DNA of 64,000 nt from Dendrocalamus latiflorus (Eukaryota; Streptophyta; Magnoliopsida; Poales; Poaceae). Of the stretch, positions 34,639 to 45,627 are shown piece after piece. The stretch spans positions 4,867,360 through 4,931,359 of the forward strand of contig CM029631.1 of assembly GCA_017311315.1 (NCBI GenBank). The letters are read 5' to 3'. The translations under genes and the position numbers were made by a program. The notes under the pieces were generated by a model, which worked only from the letters and a program-made list of their open reading frames with translations, made no database searches and was not told where the DNA came from. Within the stretch, counting starts at the first letter, position 1. Every line of letters starts with the position of its first letter.

Positions 34639-37344
34639 ATGACCACTACTACATTGAGAGTGTATTATGGTGCTGGAATTATTCGTGAAGGTCCGAATGG
34701 TGTGGATTTGAGCGATTTTCCGCAAGTCACTTTCGTACTTCCGGATGACGAGAATGCTGGAATGACAGATGTGCAGCATTGGCTGACCCAGAGTTTTTCA
34801 TTGGACCCCGAGGTGTGCAGCGTCGTTGTGCAAGGGCTTTGGAGCCGGTCTCCCACTGACATCAGATGAGAGTTGAAGACATTGGTGCGCTCTGCTTCGT
34901 GGAAGGGCTTTATGCAAGGGTGCCGGCGCCGTGGATACGAGTGTGTCTTGCTTGTACAACCGTGCTCACTACAAGCAGCTGCGCAAGCTCGTGCGTCCGC
35001 CTATGCTTCGGGAGGTGCTAGCAGCTCGGGCGGGCCACACGTTGGTGGAGCTGATGAAGTTGCTCGTGATGAAGGCAATGCGGTACATGGAGGAGAGTTA
35101 CGGTCGTCAAGCTATAGAGAGGGAACTGGGCAAGCCGATGCGGTACATGGAGGAGAGTTACAGCTGTCAAGCTATAGAGAGGGAACTGGGCAAACTGATG
35201 ATGGAGAGCATAATGAGTATATCGTGCAGCAGATGGAATCTGATGACCAGAGGGCATGGGATGAAGAGCAAGCTGTAGAGGACGACGAGGAGGACAGTTC
35301 CGATGATGAAGAAGTTCCTATCCCCCAGGAATGGAACCGGTTTAATGCGGAGGGTGTTTCCGCACATGATGAGCATGAATCACCATGGGAGTATCATGAG
35401 ACAGAGGTTCGGGTGCATGCTATGTTTGCTGACAAGGAAGCGCTGCAGGATGCCATCAAGCTTTGGGCCCTTTCAATGCAACGGACATTTCGCGTCGTCA
35501 AATCAAGCCAGGAGCAGTACACTGTGAAGTGCGAGCAGGCTGGTTGTCCTTGGAGGGTGCACGCACGTAGACCCAAGTATGAGACTCACTGGATTGTGTC
35601 CAAGGTGGAGCCGCACTCTTGCATTCTAAACACTGTCCTGGCGAGGCATCGTAACCTCACGTCCGGATTTATAGCCAATTTGATGTATGGGGAGATAGTG
35701 GAGAAGAAAGATGTTGCGGCCACACATATTGTGGTAGTTATTGAGAATAAATTCAAGTATAAGATTAGCTACGCGAAGGCGTGGTGTGCCAAGAAAAAGG
35801 CGTTGGAAAAACGTTTTGGCACTTTCGAGGTGGCGTACGACAACCTTCCTCGTATGCTTAAGGTGTTGCAACAAAGGAACCCGGGCACGTACAACGCCGT
35901 GCACGAGAAGCCGTCCATAAGTCCACCGGGATTTGCAGTGTTGCAGAGAGCATTGTTTGCATTTGGTGCAAGCATTGAAGCATTCAAGCACATGCTGCCA
36001 GTGATCTCTGTAGATGAGACCTTCTTGACAGGCAAATACAAAGGGCAGCTCCTGACGGCCATAGGCGTTGACGGTAACAATCAAATATTGCCGCTGGCTA
36101 TTGCATTTGTGGAGAGTGAGAATTATGAGAGCTGGCTGTGGTTTCTCAGACATGTGAAGGCTGGAGTTGTAGGCACCCGTCCTGGTGTATGCGTAATTCA
36201 TGATCGCCACGCCGGTATTATAAAGGCGATACGAAAACTTCAAGAAGACCCTGAGGAGATCTTTTTTTGGCCGGACATGAGGAACCGGTGGTGCAGTCGT
36301 CACTTAGGGGCAAACTTTTTCAAGCAATTCCCGAAACAATCTTTGATGAAGCTATTCAAGAGGCTGGCTAGGCAGAACCAGCAGAGAAAATTTGATGCTT
36401 TATGGGGGTTGTTGGATGAGCACACCAGGAAGAACGTCGACGAGAGGAGCAAGGGGCCGGTCACTCCTGAGGCAGCACAACCGCAATGCTTGCCAGCAAT
36501 CGATGAGTCTAACCCAAGTGGTCCAAGAAGGAGGAGCGCGCGAAACATCAAGTGCTTCTCGCAGTGGATCGAGGGGGAACCATTGGAGAAGTGGTCGCTG
36601 TTGCACGACACGTATGGCGCAAGGTACGGAATAATGACAACTAACCTTGCCGAGGTGTACAATTGGGTTCTCAGGGGTCTCCGTTCTCCGCCCCTTGTCG
36701 CCATCGTGGAAGGTGTTCTTCACAGCACAATCCGCTACTTCAGGGAGAGGCACGCGAGTGCCGCACTTCATGCGGCCAATCTCGGAACCCTGTATTCGTC
36801 AAAAATTACTGCGTACATGGAGACGAAGGCACAGAAGGGTCAATTGCACACAGTGCATGTCATGGGCAACAGGGAGTATCGTTTCGAGGTGATACTTCGT
36901 GACAGAGCCGGATTTGGGACATCTCATTCACTTATTACTCACGAGGTATGCCTTGGAGATCATGCAAACGAATCTAGCTGCACATGCAACAAGCTTAAGT
37001 TGTTACACAGGAAATGCTCTCATGTCCTCGCAGCATGCGGAACCGTGGGCATGGATCCTTCCAACTTCATGTCCGAGTACTTTTTCAAGGAGAGAATATT
37101 GCAAGCTTGGTGTGGGGAGCTCCGGGGGTTCAGGGCGGTGGGAAACTTCGCCACTTTGGACATTTCAGCGAGGACATGGGTTCCGGATATTAACATGCTG
37201 AAGGGTGGGAAGGGTCGGCGACAGAGCCGACGTATTAAAAATGACATGGACGAATCACAAGCTGGAACATCTGGTGCACGTTGTGGGCGATGCGGTCAGG
37301 AGGGGCACACAGCTAGACGATGCAATGCATGTCCGGATCAGTAG
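34639..37344 (+). CDS. MuDR-type transposase of the MULE (one in-frame stop)
   Basis: The enzyme would bind the terminal repeats and cut and join DNA in the nucleus. The frame opens at ATG 34639, meets TGA at 34867-34869, and then stays open to 37344. The next in-frame ATG is 34912, giving about 810 aa with every domain. In order these are: an acidic linker with a 20-residue tandem repeat (about 35080-35200); a MuDR DNA-binding region with CEQAGCPW and PHSC (about 35400-35640); and the DDE core with SVDETF (Asp at 36013), VIHDRH (Asp at 36202), a CSRH motif, and NLAEVYN (candidate Glu at 36652). A SWIM zinc finger (CTCN...CSH, about 36975-37035) and a CCHC knuckle (CGRCGQEGHTARRC) at the C-terminus follow. 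The TGA may be a true nonsense mutation, or translation may start at 34912. Confidence 0.88.
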
Positions 37345-37680
37345 TTGGTGTTGTAATGCATGCTAAATTTCATGTACCATTTGTAAACCTTGTATGTTAC
37401 ATCCCTTTTCTGTAATGCACTTATTTCGTGGAACGTACTGTTTCCCTTTTCAATATTGCATTTTTTTGTGGCTTGTGATAACAACTCCACGTAGATAACA
37501 ACCAATCCATCACATGCTTAACAACGTTGCACATTACATCGTTATGGAAAGAGGCCACAGAATATGAAGGTCACAGAAAGTAGTACACCCAACATATCAA
37601 CATAACCGTCCTACCGCCACAGCATCAACACATCAACAAATACATGAACTAAAATACGACACAACCATAACCCTCGTGAC

Positions 37681-38209
37681 CTACATGCCAAACGAGCCTC
37701 GTGGCACCCACATGGAGAATTGCTGAGGGGGCTGCCTCGGACGTGGCTGGCCGTCGTGGTAGTGGCATGCACATATGCAGCTCGGGTTCGCGCAGTAACA
37801 TGTGGGATCATAAGAGCTTCCTATATTCACGACCTCCTCGTTGCCCCTCTCGTGTTGCATCTGTTCGCGGAGGTCGTTGTTCTCCTCAGTGAGACTCTCC
37901 ATTCGGTACTCCAAGTCCCATATTCGAGCCCATAATGTATCCACATAACGATCAACATACCGTTCATGAGGAGGGTCGATCCAGCGGCAGAAGTCGCATT
38001 TTGCCATCTGCAAAAAAAAGGACGGTAAACTTCGAAGGTCCAAAAGCAATAAAAAATGTAATATTACTAATTTGTACCCCGGAGCGTGAGCATCGGAAGA
38101 AACGTCGCCCACCATCGTTCGGGGAATCCAAGATCTGGACGACCGCGTACACATTGTGTCTGCATTTCGGCCACGCTGGTTGAGCACGCCGGCTTGGTAT
38201 CAATCGGTA
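37681..38209 (-). CDS. GRF-A: GRF-type zinc-finger protein inside the MULE
   Basis: Exon 1 (from about 38209 to 38078) and exon 2 (38007-37681) are joined by a 70-bp GT-AG intron. The protein reads WPKCRHN, then GRRFFRC, then CDFCRWID, the spacing of a GRF zinc finger; such fingers bind single-stranded DNA in APE2, NEIL3 and TOP3A. A coiled coil follows (WDLEYRMESLTEENNDLREQ), then a Cys-rich tail (CYCANPSCICAC) and a Pro/Gln-rich end. The 5' end is unresolved: the finger frame has no ATG before a stop at 38212-38210, while another frame is open from about 38357. The gene therefore has a missing 5' exon or a frameshift. It lies tail-to-tail with the transposase gene. Its function in the element is unknown. 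Confidence 0.68.
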
Positions 38210-38434
38210 CTATGGACCGAACATCTCCCTCCTTTCTAAGGGAATGTCTTCCTTCGGTGACCCAAATCCCACTGGCCCCTCGGCTTCCGACATAGTATGT
38301 TTCACCATGAAAGAGAGGGTACTTCTTTGTTCGATTTACAATGTCATGGGACCCCAACCGTGCTACTTATAGCAAAACGGGGCACCTTCATGCAGTGACC
38401 ACAAAAAAAGATGACAGTTTTGCGTACATACTTG

Positions 38435-38590
38435 ACAAAAGGGATCAGCTTTTGCACTGAGATGTGACAATAGAGGCCAGCTTTTGCTCATTGACATGAT
38501 AAAACGGGGCAGCTTTGCTCAGTGAGATGACAAAATATGCCAGCTTTTCGCAGTGAGATGACAAAATATGCCAGCTTTGCGCAGTGAAAA
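38435..38590. repeat. Minisatellite inside the MULE
   Basis: Four to five degenerate units of about 35 bp with the core GCAGTGAGATGACAAAATAT and CCAGCTTT. It lies between the divergent starts of GRF-A and GRF-B. Confidence 0.7.
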
Positions 38591-38874
38591 GCCTTCATAG
38601 CGACTGTTTCCTGCAAACGACTGAAAAGGCTACGTTGTACCACATACATTAGATGGTCCAAGCTATGAATTTATTACGAGACTATAGGCTCTGAAAAGCC
38701 TTCATAGGAACATTTATTGCTACATTGGAATCCTGAAAAACGAAAAGATTCCCATGTCGTCCTCTCCATGGACTATGCCCACTGCACCAGATAACCTGCC
38801 TACATAAAGGCATCCCTCCTATGTCTCCCATACCACATCTCCTCCTCAAGGCATCACAATACTACTACACAACA

Positions 38875-39484
38875 ATGTCTTCCTGGAGGTCCGACCCATT
38901 TGGAGTGCCGGAGTGGCATGAGCGCCCGAAGTGCCATTGCGGCTTTAGGACGATGTTGTGCGTCTGGACGGATCCAGTACAACGAGCCAACTACGGCCGC
39001 AGGTTATTCAAGTGTCCAGACCTGGATGATGACTTCGTGGTAACGACGACAACTAAATTCTTTGTTTCTCGTTATCGTTTTTCAACTTTATCCATGACAT
39101 CTACCATGCCACACATAGCCTTGCAAGTTCATCGAATGGGTGGATCGGGTGCCGCCGGCATGGCCAGGGAACCGGCCAAAGGAGGTGGAAAACAAAGGAC
39201 AATACTTTGTCAAGATGACTCAAGCTCGCGAGGTGGAACGACAAATGCGGCTTGAGCAAGAGCGTCACGTGAGGGTGGACCAAATCCGTCTGAAGGGCAA
39301 GGAGGATGAGCTGCAAAGGAGGCGGGAGCAGCTAAGTCTGCGTGAAGCAGCCATGAAGCGTCAGGAGGAAGAGCTTGAAGCTCGTGAGGCAGCTCTCAAG
39401 TCCAAGAGTGACAGGAAGAAGGATGCAGCGGAGCCATCTTCAAGGCGCGAGAAAAAGGGGAAACAACCACGCTACACCCAGTAG
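38875..39484 (+). CDS. GRF-B: GRF-type zinc-finger coiled-coil protein inside the MULE
   Basis: Exons 38875-39039 and 39119-39484 are joined by a 79-bp GT-AG intron (phase 0) and give 176 aa. The GRF finger lies at residues ~18-65: PKCHCGF, then NYGRRLFKCPD, then CKFIEWVD after the splice. The intron falls at the same point of the finger as in GRF-A. The second half is a long charged coiled coil (QMRLEQERHVRVDQIRLKGK onwards, repeated REAA / EEELEAREAALK) ending in basic clusters (SDRKK, RREKKGK) that could act as a nuclear signal. The start is the ATG before SSWRSDPFG; an in-frame ATG 54 bp upstream is also possible. It lies divergent from GRF-A. The role is unknown; single-stranded DNA binding or a transposase partner are inferences from the fold. 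Confidence 0.8.
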
Positions 39485-40056
39485 ACAAAATGTGGCGAGG
39501 AAGGCAAAGTGGCCCCCGTCCACACAGTAGGTGGTACGAGCAGTTGGGTGGGTTAGTCGCATATCATGCTATATGTTATGCATGTAATAAAAATATGCGC
39601 GGCATGTTACTCCCAACTGTATTATGAAGTTTATTTCTATTCACATAAGGTTATTATCTCGTGTGTTCGCGATCAATGATTCAGATAGCAAGACATTTAA
39701 CAATATTAACATACCGGTTCTCTTCGTACACTAATTCTTAGTAACATAAAAATATCACTTGCCAACGTATATATCAAACGTTCTACAGTCAATTGTTCTT
39801 AAAAAAATTCTCAAAATTTTTAATACACCTACAACATACAATAAACATAAACTTTTATTACAACTATACCATATTTTTTTCCAGTTTAAAACTACAAAAT
39901 TGACAAAACTCTAAAAAATCACGGGGACTGAGTAAAGTCGCCCCTCCATTGGGCGACTACGCTTATAAGTCGCCCATCCATTGGGCGACTACCATGCAGT
40001 CGCCTTATAGGAAAGCGACTACTTGCAGTCGCTCGAACAGCCAGCGACAGATATTT

Positions 40057-40190
40057 TGTCGCCTCCCGGTTGGGCGAAAGGAAGAATTCGCCCAATGGGG
40101 GGCGACTGGAGACTATTTTTGTAAAAAAATTTCTCGCGGGTATATTTATGTATTTACGAATAAAAAACGGATTATCCGTACAAAAAATTC
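40057..40190 (-). repeat. Right terminal inverted repeat of the MULE
   Basis: Complement of 33932-34064 with a few mismatches. It ends ACAAAAAATTC directly before the target duplication. Confidence 0.9.
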
Positions 40191-40223
40191 GTCCTTTTTT
40201 GTCGTATAACAGGGGTTTTTTAT

Positions 40224-40440
40224 TGAGTACTGGTATACAACATTCGACTATTTTTAAGGACAAAAACAGTCAGATTGATCTGGGGCGTTAGATCTTCATC
40301 CAACGGATCCACCCATACAAGCCCCCTCTAAAAAAATGACCCTCTCTAAAAAAATGATCTAGGGCGTTGGATCTCCATCTAACGCCTCAAAATCTGACTG
40401 TTTTTGTCCTCAAAAACAGTCGAATGTTGTATAGACACTT
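40224..40440. mobile_element. Small inverted-repeat element next to the MULE
   Basis: ATACAACATTCGACTATTTTT at the left pairs with AAAACAGTCGAATGTTGTAT at the right, with inner inverted copies of GACAAAAACAGTCAGATT. It interrupts sequence that is continuous at 26470-26480 (TTTTTTATGACGTG), confirming an insertion, although the target duplication is not clear. Confidence 0.65.
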
Positions 40441-40741
40441 CCTTACGTGTCTACATTCTAAAACAGGATACCATGCAAGATCCCACCGGGCAGCCACAGG
40501 GTGAATTGTGGTCATCGAATCACCATTTTACAATGTGAGGATAGGGGCGTGGAGGTGTTACGTCAATGACAACCGGGGTTGACTTTTGGTGAAGGCCCAC
40601 ATGTCAGCGAATTATAGGTTCTATGTGAAAGAAAGATACCTCGAGAAGTTTTTTCAGAGCAAACCAAAAGAGACAGTTGAAATTTCGGGAGATGCACCAT
40701 CACTTAGTTTACAACTGTAGCATGGTCTCCTTTCTCTCCGG

Positions 40742-41806
40742 TTTCCCCTACTCTTCACGATTTAGCTAGGGTTCTCCCCGCAAGGATCAATATGATTTCG
40801 TGCAGCTCAAGTGGTGGTAGGTATCAACACTTCGTGGCGAGCGACGATGGTTTTCACGCTGGTAAGCTGTAGATTTGGGGGTAGGGAGGTGAGGGGGTTA
40901 TGTGGTGATTTTATTTTGGAAATTTCGCGGGATTTTGTTTTGCTTGTGTGAACGGAGTTGGTCACTTCAAGGATTCAAGATGAGAGGGAGGGGGGATGGG
41001 GATCGGTGCGTTTTGAGTTGAGCGGTGACAGCTTTATTTAGGTAAGCTGTGGATTTTAGTGAAATTTTACCAATTTTGGTTCCATGTTTATCCCAACTTG
41101 CTTCCAAATTTATACTAATTTGGTTTTCAATTTTTTGCAGATTGATTTATTTTCCATTTTATTCTAGTTTGCCTTGTTGCTGCCCTTGATTTGATTTTAA
41201 ATTTATACCAACCATGCTTTCATATTGTCCCTAAGTTGCTTTCATGTTTAATCTGACTTGCACAGAAATTCATACAGGCCTTCTTCTAAATTTATGTTGA
41301 CTTGCTCCTAAATTTGCTTTCAAATATATCCTAAATTTGTTTGAAATATATACCAATTTTGTTTCCAAATTACCCCCAATTTCCTTCCACGATTAATTTG
41401 ATTTGTATAGAAATTCATACCGCTTGCTCCTAATTTTATGCTGACTTTGTTCATAAATTTGTTTTCAAATATATACTAATTTGTTTGAAATATATACCGA
41501 TTTTTCCCTCAAACTATCCCCGGTTTGTTTCCATGTTTAATCTAATTTGCATAGAAATTTATATCCTATTGCTTTCAAAATTATGCTGAGTTGCTTCTAA
41601 ATTTGCTTTCCAATATATCCTAATTTGTCGGAAATTTATATTGCATTTTTTTTGTGTGCATCATTCAAACACCGGATAGGTAGGACATATTTTGCATGAG
41701 TCCTATGCTTTGTTTTATCCTGTAGCCAAATTTGGGTCCCGGTCCGGATCGAACGTTCGGGAGTTTCGTAGTCGTGTCCGAAAAAATAAGTGACGAATAG
41801 GGCTTC
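40742..41806. other. Inserted intergenic DNA, T/A-rich degenerate repeats
   Basis: This starts a ~3.9-kb insertion (about 40742-44606) that is absent beside UGT-4. A short exon-like frame starts at 40791 (MISCSSSGGRYQHF) and ends at a possible donor near 40860. From 41070 to 41640 the sequence is a degenerate array of TTTCAAATTTATAC-like units. No product is recognised. Confidence 0.4.
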
Positions 41807-43560
41807 TGTAACACCTCACATACCAATATGAGATATTTCTATAGAATGTCATCACCAAATTAAAGAATAAATAATAAAAGCAACACTAGAAAGTCACAAG
41901 GAAAATAAAACTTTAAAAATACTTTATTAGATAACCAATGAAAGCTAAAATAAATATTTAAAACATGAGACTAGTCCACTTCTAACCAAATAAAGAATAA
42001 GTTAAATGACATAAATAGTGGCAAGCCACGGTGCTGAAAACTCAAGTGTTCTCACCCATGCACGTAGCTATCATTCCACTGGCCTTTTTTCCTAAGAATG
42101 GAAAAAAGCAAACGTGAGATTTGGAAATCTCAGCAAGTACCCAACAACGGTCATAACACGGTGAGTAAAGGACAGTAATGCAAGCAAGATATGTAAAGGA
42201 CAAGCAATGTAAGCAAGTAATTGACACAGATTATATGCAATGAAACTAGGTTACTACGGACACTGATACCTATCGAGGATGGAGATAACGGGAATGTGGA
42301 ACCAAGGTAATTGTTATTTAGCAAATTATGGTAAAGGCGGCGGTGATTGTCTCCCACATACCTGGTTATACGAGAATAGTCAGACACATCCTTGTCCTTG
42401 ACTGTATAACCACAAATGAGGTATAATATCCTGAGTAACGAGAGTATACGGCCCCCGTACATTACCAGGTAGGCGAAAATCTCCCCTATATGTGGGTAAC
42501 CCCAGGCCAGGTAACTGTTATTTCATTTATTGGTGAGTTAACCGAAAACACTGATAACAGCTAGAGATAGAGGTAACAGGAACAATGCAATTAGAGATAA
42601 TCGTTATTTAGCAAGTTATGGTAATGTCACTAACAATTACTCCCACATACCCAGTTATACGAGAATAGTCAGTCACATCTTTGTCCTCGACTGTATAACC
42701 GCAGACGGGGTATAATATCTTAAGTAACGAGAGTGTACAGCCCCCCGTACATTACCAGGTGGGTGGAAATCTCCCCTATATGTGGATAATTCCAAAGCAA
42801 GTAACAATTATATTGTTAACATGTTATATGGTATGAATCTAAGGGAACTAAGGAAAGGCTAAGATAAAATTATGAAAAGTGAAATGATGTGTTAGGGTTG
42901 GAAATGGAGATACATAATTCTTGATATGAGAGCAATGTGGAATGATGATGTGGTGATAGTGATATGGGAGTTATCCTAAAGAGGTATTATACTATAGCTC
43001 ACACAAGGTTATCAACCATTCAAGTTTTATTATGTGATAAATGATTATTAGTCAGATTAACAGGTTTAATACATACATCCTTTATGGCTCAAAAATAACA
43101 TCATACAATTAATGGATCATAATATTATGAAACTAAAACATAGCAGCCCTAATGTCAAAAGAGTGCTAATAATTTAAACCTAGGTTAAAACATGTTCATA
43201 TGCTACCCCTATTAACGATTTAAGCATGAATTTTAAAACACTAATTAAAAGTATAAATTCTAGAACATTTTAACTGAGCATCCTAATAAACATAAAAGTA
43301 TGTAAAACAAGATAACCTAAAACATCATAGTATGAATACAATATTAAAAGTCTATAACCGGGAAACATGAGTGATATGATAATACCCAGACAATCATTAG
43401 TGATACGATAATGACCAGATAAGCTTTAGTGATATGATAATAACCAGGTAACTTTAGTGATATGATATTGGACAAGTAACTTTAATGATGTGATATTAGC
43501 CAAGCGAGCATGAGTGACATAATAATTATACTCAATTACAAGGTGACAAGCAAACTAAAA
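41807..43560 (-). mobile_element. Gypsy-type LTR remnant with internal duplications
   Basis: It begins TGTAACACCTC and shares several blocks with the LTR at 19019-19754, in the same orientation. A ~280-bp segment is tandemly duplicated (about 42281-42520 and 42560-42800), each copy with TTATACGAGAATAGTCAG and CATTACCAGGT. From 43370 to 43520 there are about five ~37-bp units with AGTGATATGATAAT. No primer site or coding domain is attached, and the right end is undefined. Confidence 0.55.
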
Positions 43561-44606
43561 ATACGTGATATGCGAAACGGAAACGTCACGGCCGCGAGGT
43601 ACTTGCCTTGAGCACGCTCGGCGGACACGCTACAGGAAGGATTTAGAATGCGCAACTGCACAGGCGCTCCATCAACAACTGTGTGAGAACCTACACAGTG
43701 GAACGGGGGTGCATTACATCCGGCTCGGTCGAAATAGATGAAAAACGACGAACGATAAGCTTGAACGGATGGAATCCATGCGAAAATGCCATTCGGCCAC
43801 ATGAACCACCGTTCGACTGTGTAGAACACGCTCCACTACATGACTTAGCAAAGCACCGCGCAAATATGTGTTCGGTCACGCGCTCGGTTGACCGAACCGT
43901 GTGACCGTGAAAACGGTCACTGGCTGTCGGCCATCACCGCCATCACCGGCCGGCCGCTGCCGCCTCCGGCCTTTGCTCTCCGCTCGCGCCTCTCGGCCTG
44001 CGTCGCCACACCTCCTCCGGCTCATGCTAGTCGCGTCGCACATCGCCGCCCTACGCGCCATGGCCGCCGCTGCGCCTGCGCACTGTGCCACTCGAGCCGC
44101 CGTGCACGCCGCTGCACGCTGCTGCTGCCTCCTGGCCTCGCATGGCGGCACCAGCCACGCCGCTGCTGGCTGCATCACCTCCTGGCTGCGCCGCCGCCTC
44201 TGGGCCGCACAAGCGCCCAACCATGCCGCCGCCTTCGGCCCACGCGTGCGCCTGGGCGTGCCATCACCTCTGGCCCATGCGTGCGCCTAGGCCACGGCCG
44301 CTGCTCCTCACCCGCCACCGGCGACTCTGCCGTCGCTCGCCTGCCTCCGGACCTCGCCGCGCCCAGGCCGTTGCTCGCCTACCTTCGGGCCTCGCCGCCA
44401 CCGTGGCTGCCTCCGTTGTTGTGCGTCTCCGCCGCCGGCCGCTGCGTCTGAGGAGAGAGGGAGCGGTTGGATAAATGGGACCAAGAGAGATGTAAACCAG
44501 AGAGACATACATAAGGAGGAGAGGGGAGAGAGGAAAATATAGAGATAGATAAAGGTAGAGATAGAAGGGAGAGAGAGATTAGGAAAGTAATACATTCATT
44601 TAAATG
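43561..44606. other. GC-rich inserted stretch, no recognised gene
   Basis: Positions 43890-44470 are very GC-rich and open in several frames on both strands, giving Ala/Pro/Arg-rich translations of no known domain. A purine-rich tail (44460-44585) follows. It may be the remaining part of the LTR region. Confidence 0.35.
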
Positions 44607-44867
44607 CTAGTGGTCACACGAGCGTGTTCGTCTTTGTTTAACCGAAGTCGACATCCATGCGGACAAAGAGATAACTCTAGTGTAGTATATTAATCAAAGT
44701 CGTCAAGATATTGGCGCGGAAGATATCGGCGCTTTCTGAAACTCTGCGTTGGTTGCCGTGCTAAGGATAGGAAAGCGACAACGCGACTGTCGTGCTTGGA
44801 CGTGCCGTGACTCGTGAGGAAGCAGAAGTAGCGTGTAGAGTTCGAACTGTCTCTAGTCGTGCGCGCG

Positions 44868-45035
44868 CGGTGGCGGATTCAGAAAATTTTTTTGGAGGGG
44901 CTGAAGTACCTTCAGCTCGACCTCAGCCCCTTCTACATTATACATCCATGGCTAAAAATTTAGGGGGGGCTCCAAGGGTCCGGTAGCGGTAGGAGGGCTC
45001 GAGCCCCCCCCGCCCCACCGTTGGATCCGCCCCTG
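44868..45035. mobile_element. hAT-type miniature, 8-bp TSD, empty site known
   Basis: It starts CGGTGGCGGATTC and ends GGATCCGCCCCTG, flanked by TGCGCGCG (44860-44867 and 45036-45043). The unoccupied site TCGTGCGCGCGGCGTGG exists at about 27692-27708. It is an inverted relative of the element in UGT-4 intron 1. Confidence 0.85.
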
Positions 45036-45045
45036 TGCGCGCGGC

Positions 45046-45215
45046 GTGGCCTACACGTCAAGGAGGCTCGAGGAGACCAGGAAGCTGCGGGAGGACGGCA
45101 AACTGGAGCCGGAGGATGACCCCGAGTGGAAGGCGGCGTTGGTCCCGTTGCTGCGCGACGGAGCCGGGGACACCATGCGGCATATGGCAGGCACACCAGG
45201 AACATGGTAGGAACA
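45046..45215 (+). pseudogene. Unrecognised exon fragment
   Basis: The plus strand reads an open segment containing RRLEETRKLREDGKLEPEDD followed by PEWKAALVPLLRDGAGDTM, in good codon usage and GC-rich unlike its surroundings. A deleted copy is at 27690-27790. No neighbouring exons are visible. It looks like a captured piece of a host gene, which I cannot name. Confidence 0.45.
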
Positions 45216-45627
45216 AAAGTTGTGCATTTGAACAATATAGATCCCGCTCATTTTAATTTAAACTTCTGATTTATAGTTTATTTTTTACTATTTCTAAATT
45301 TCTTTTTTTTCTAATTTTTTAGTTTTTCTTTTTTTGCCGGTTCTTTTTTCCGTATCCCCTTACATTTATCCGTGATTGGCTAACCTATTTTTAATTTTTA
45401 ATTTTTTTTAATTTTAGTTACGTCAAATAAGACACCATTAGTTATAGTGTAATTCCAATCAGTTACAGTATAATTTTAGCCATAAGTTAGTTTATTTAGC
45501 CTAACCGAGCGGCACCATATATAGCTACAGTTGAATCTGCAAACGATTCCTTTGAGCTCGCGTATCCTTGGGGAAATCGTCGCTCGATACAGCGAACTAA
45601 TTAAGCACAGTATGGTACTCGAACTCG

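Larger units (their letters stand above)
33932..40190 (+). mobile_element. MULE (Mutator-like element) with transposase and two GRF genes
   Basis: A 6,259-bp element with long inverted repeats at 33932-34064 and 40057-40190 (~133 bp, nearly identical), beginning GAATTTTTGGTACGG. The direct repeat GTCCTTTTTT flanks it (33922-33931 and 40191-40200). The unoccupied version of the same site is at about 26452-26461 near UGT-4. Inside each terminal repeat lies an array of GGGCGACT words in both orientations. The interior holds a MuDR-type transposase gene and two genes for GRF zinc-finger proteins. A purine-rich GAGGAA leader (34240-34400) precedes the transposase. The near-perfect terminal repeats suggest recent movement, though the transposase frame has one stop. 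Confidence 0.93.

Noticed and set aside
42281..42800. CRISPR-like or regulatory repeat array
   Set aside because: Two long tandem copies inside an LTR remnant of a plant genome; no short regularly spaced repeats.
43888..44474. Overlapping Ala/Pro/Arg-rich frames on both strands
   Set aside because: Open in many frames because of GC content; no known motif, inside an insertion.
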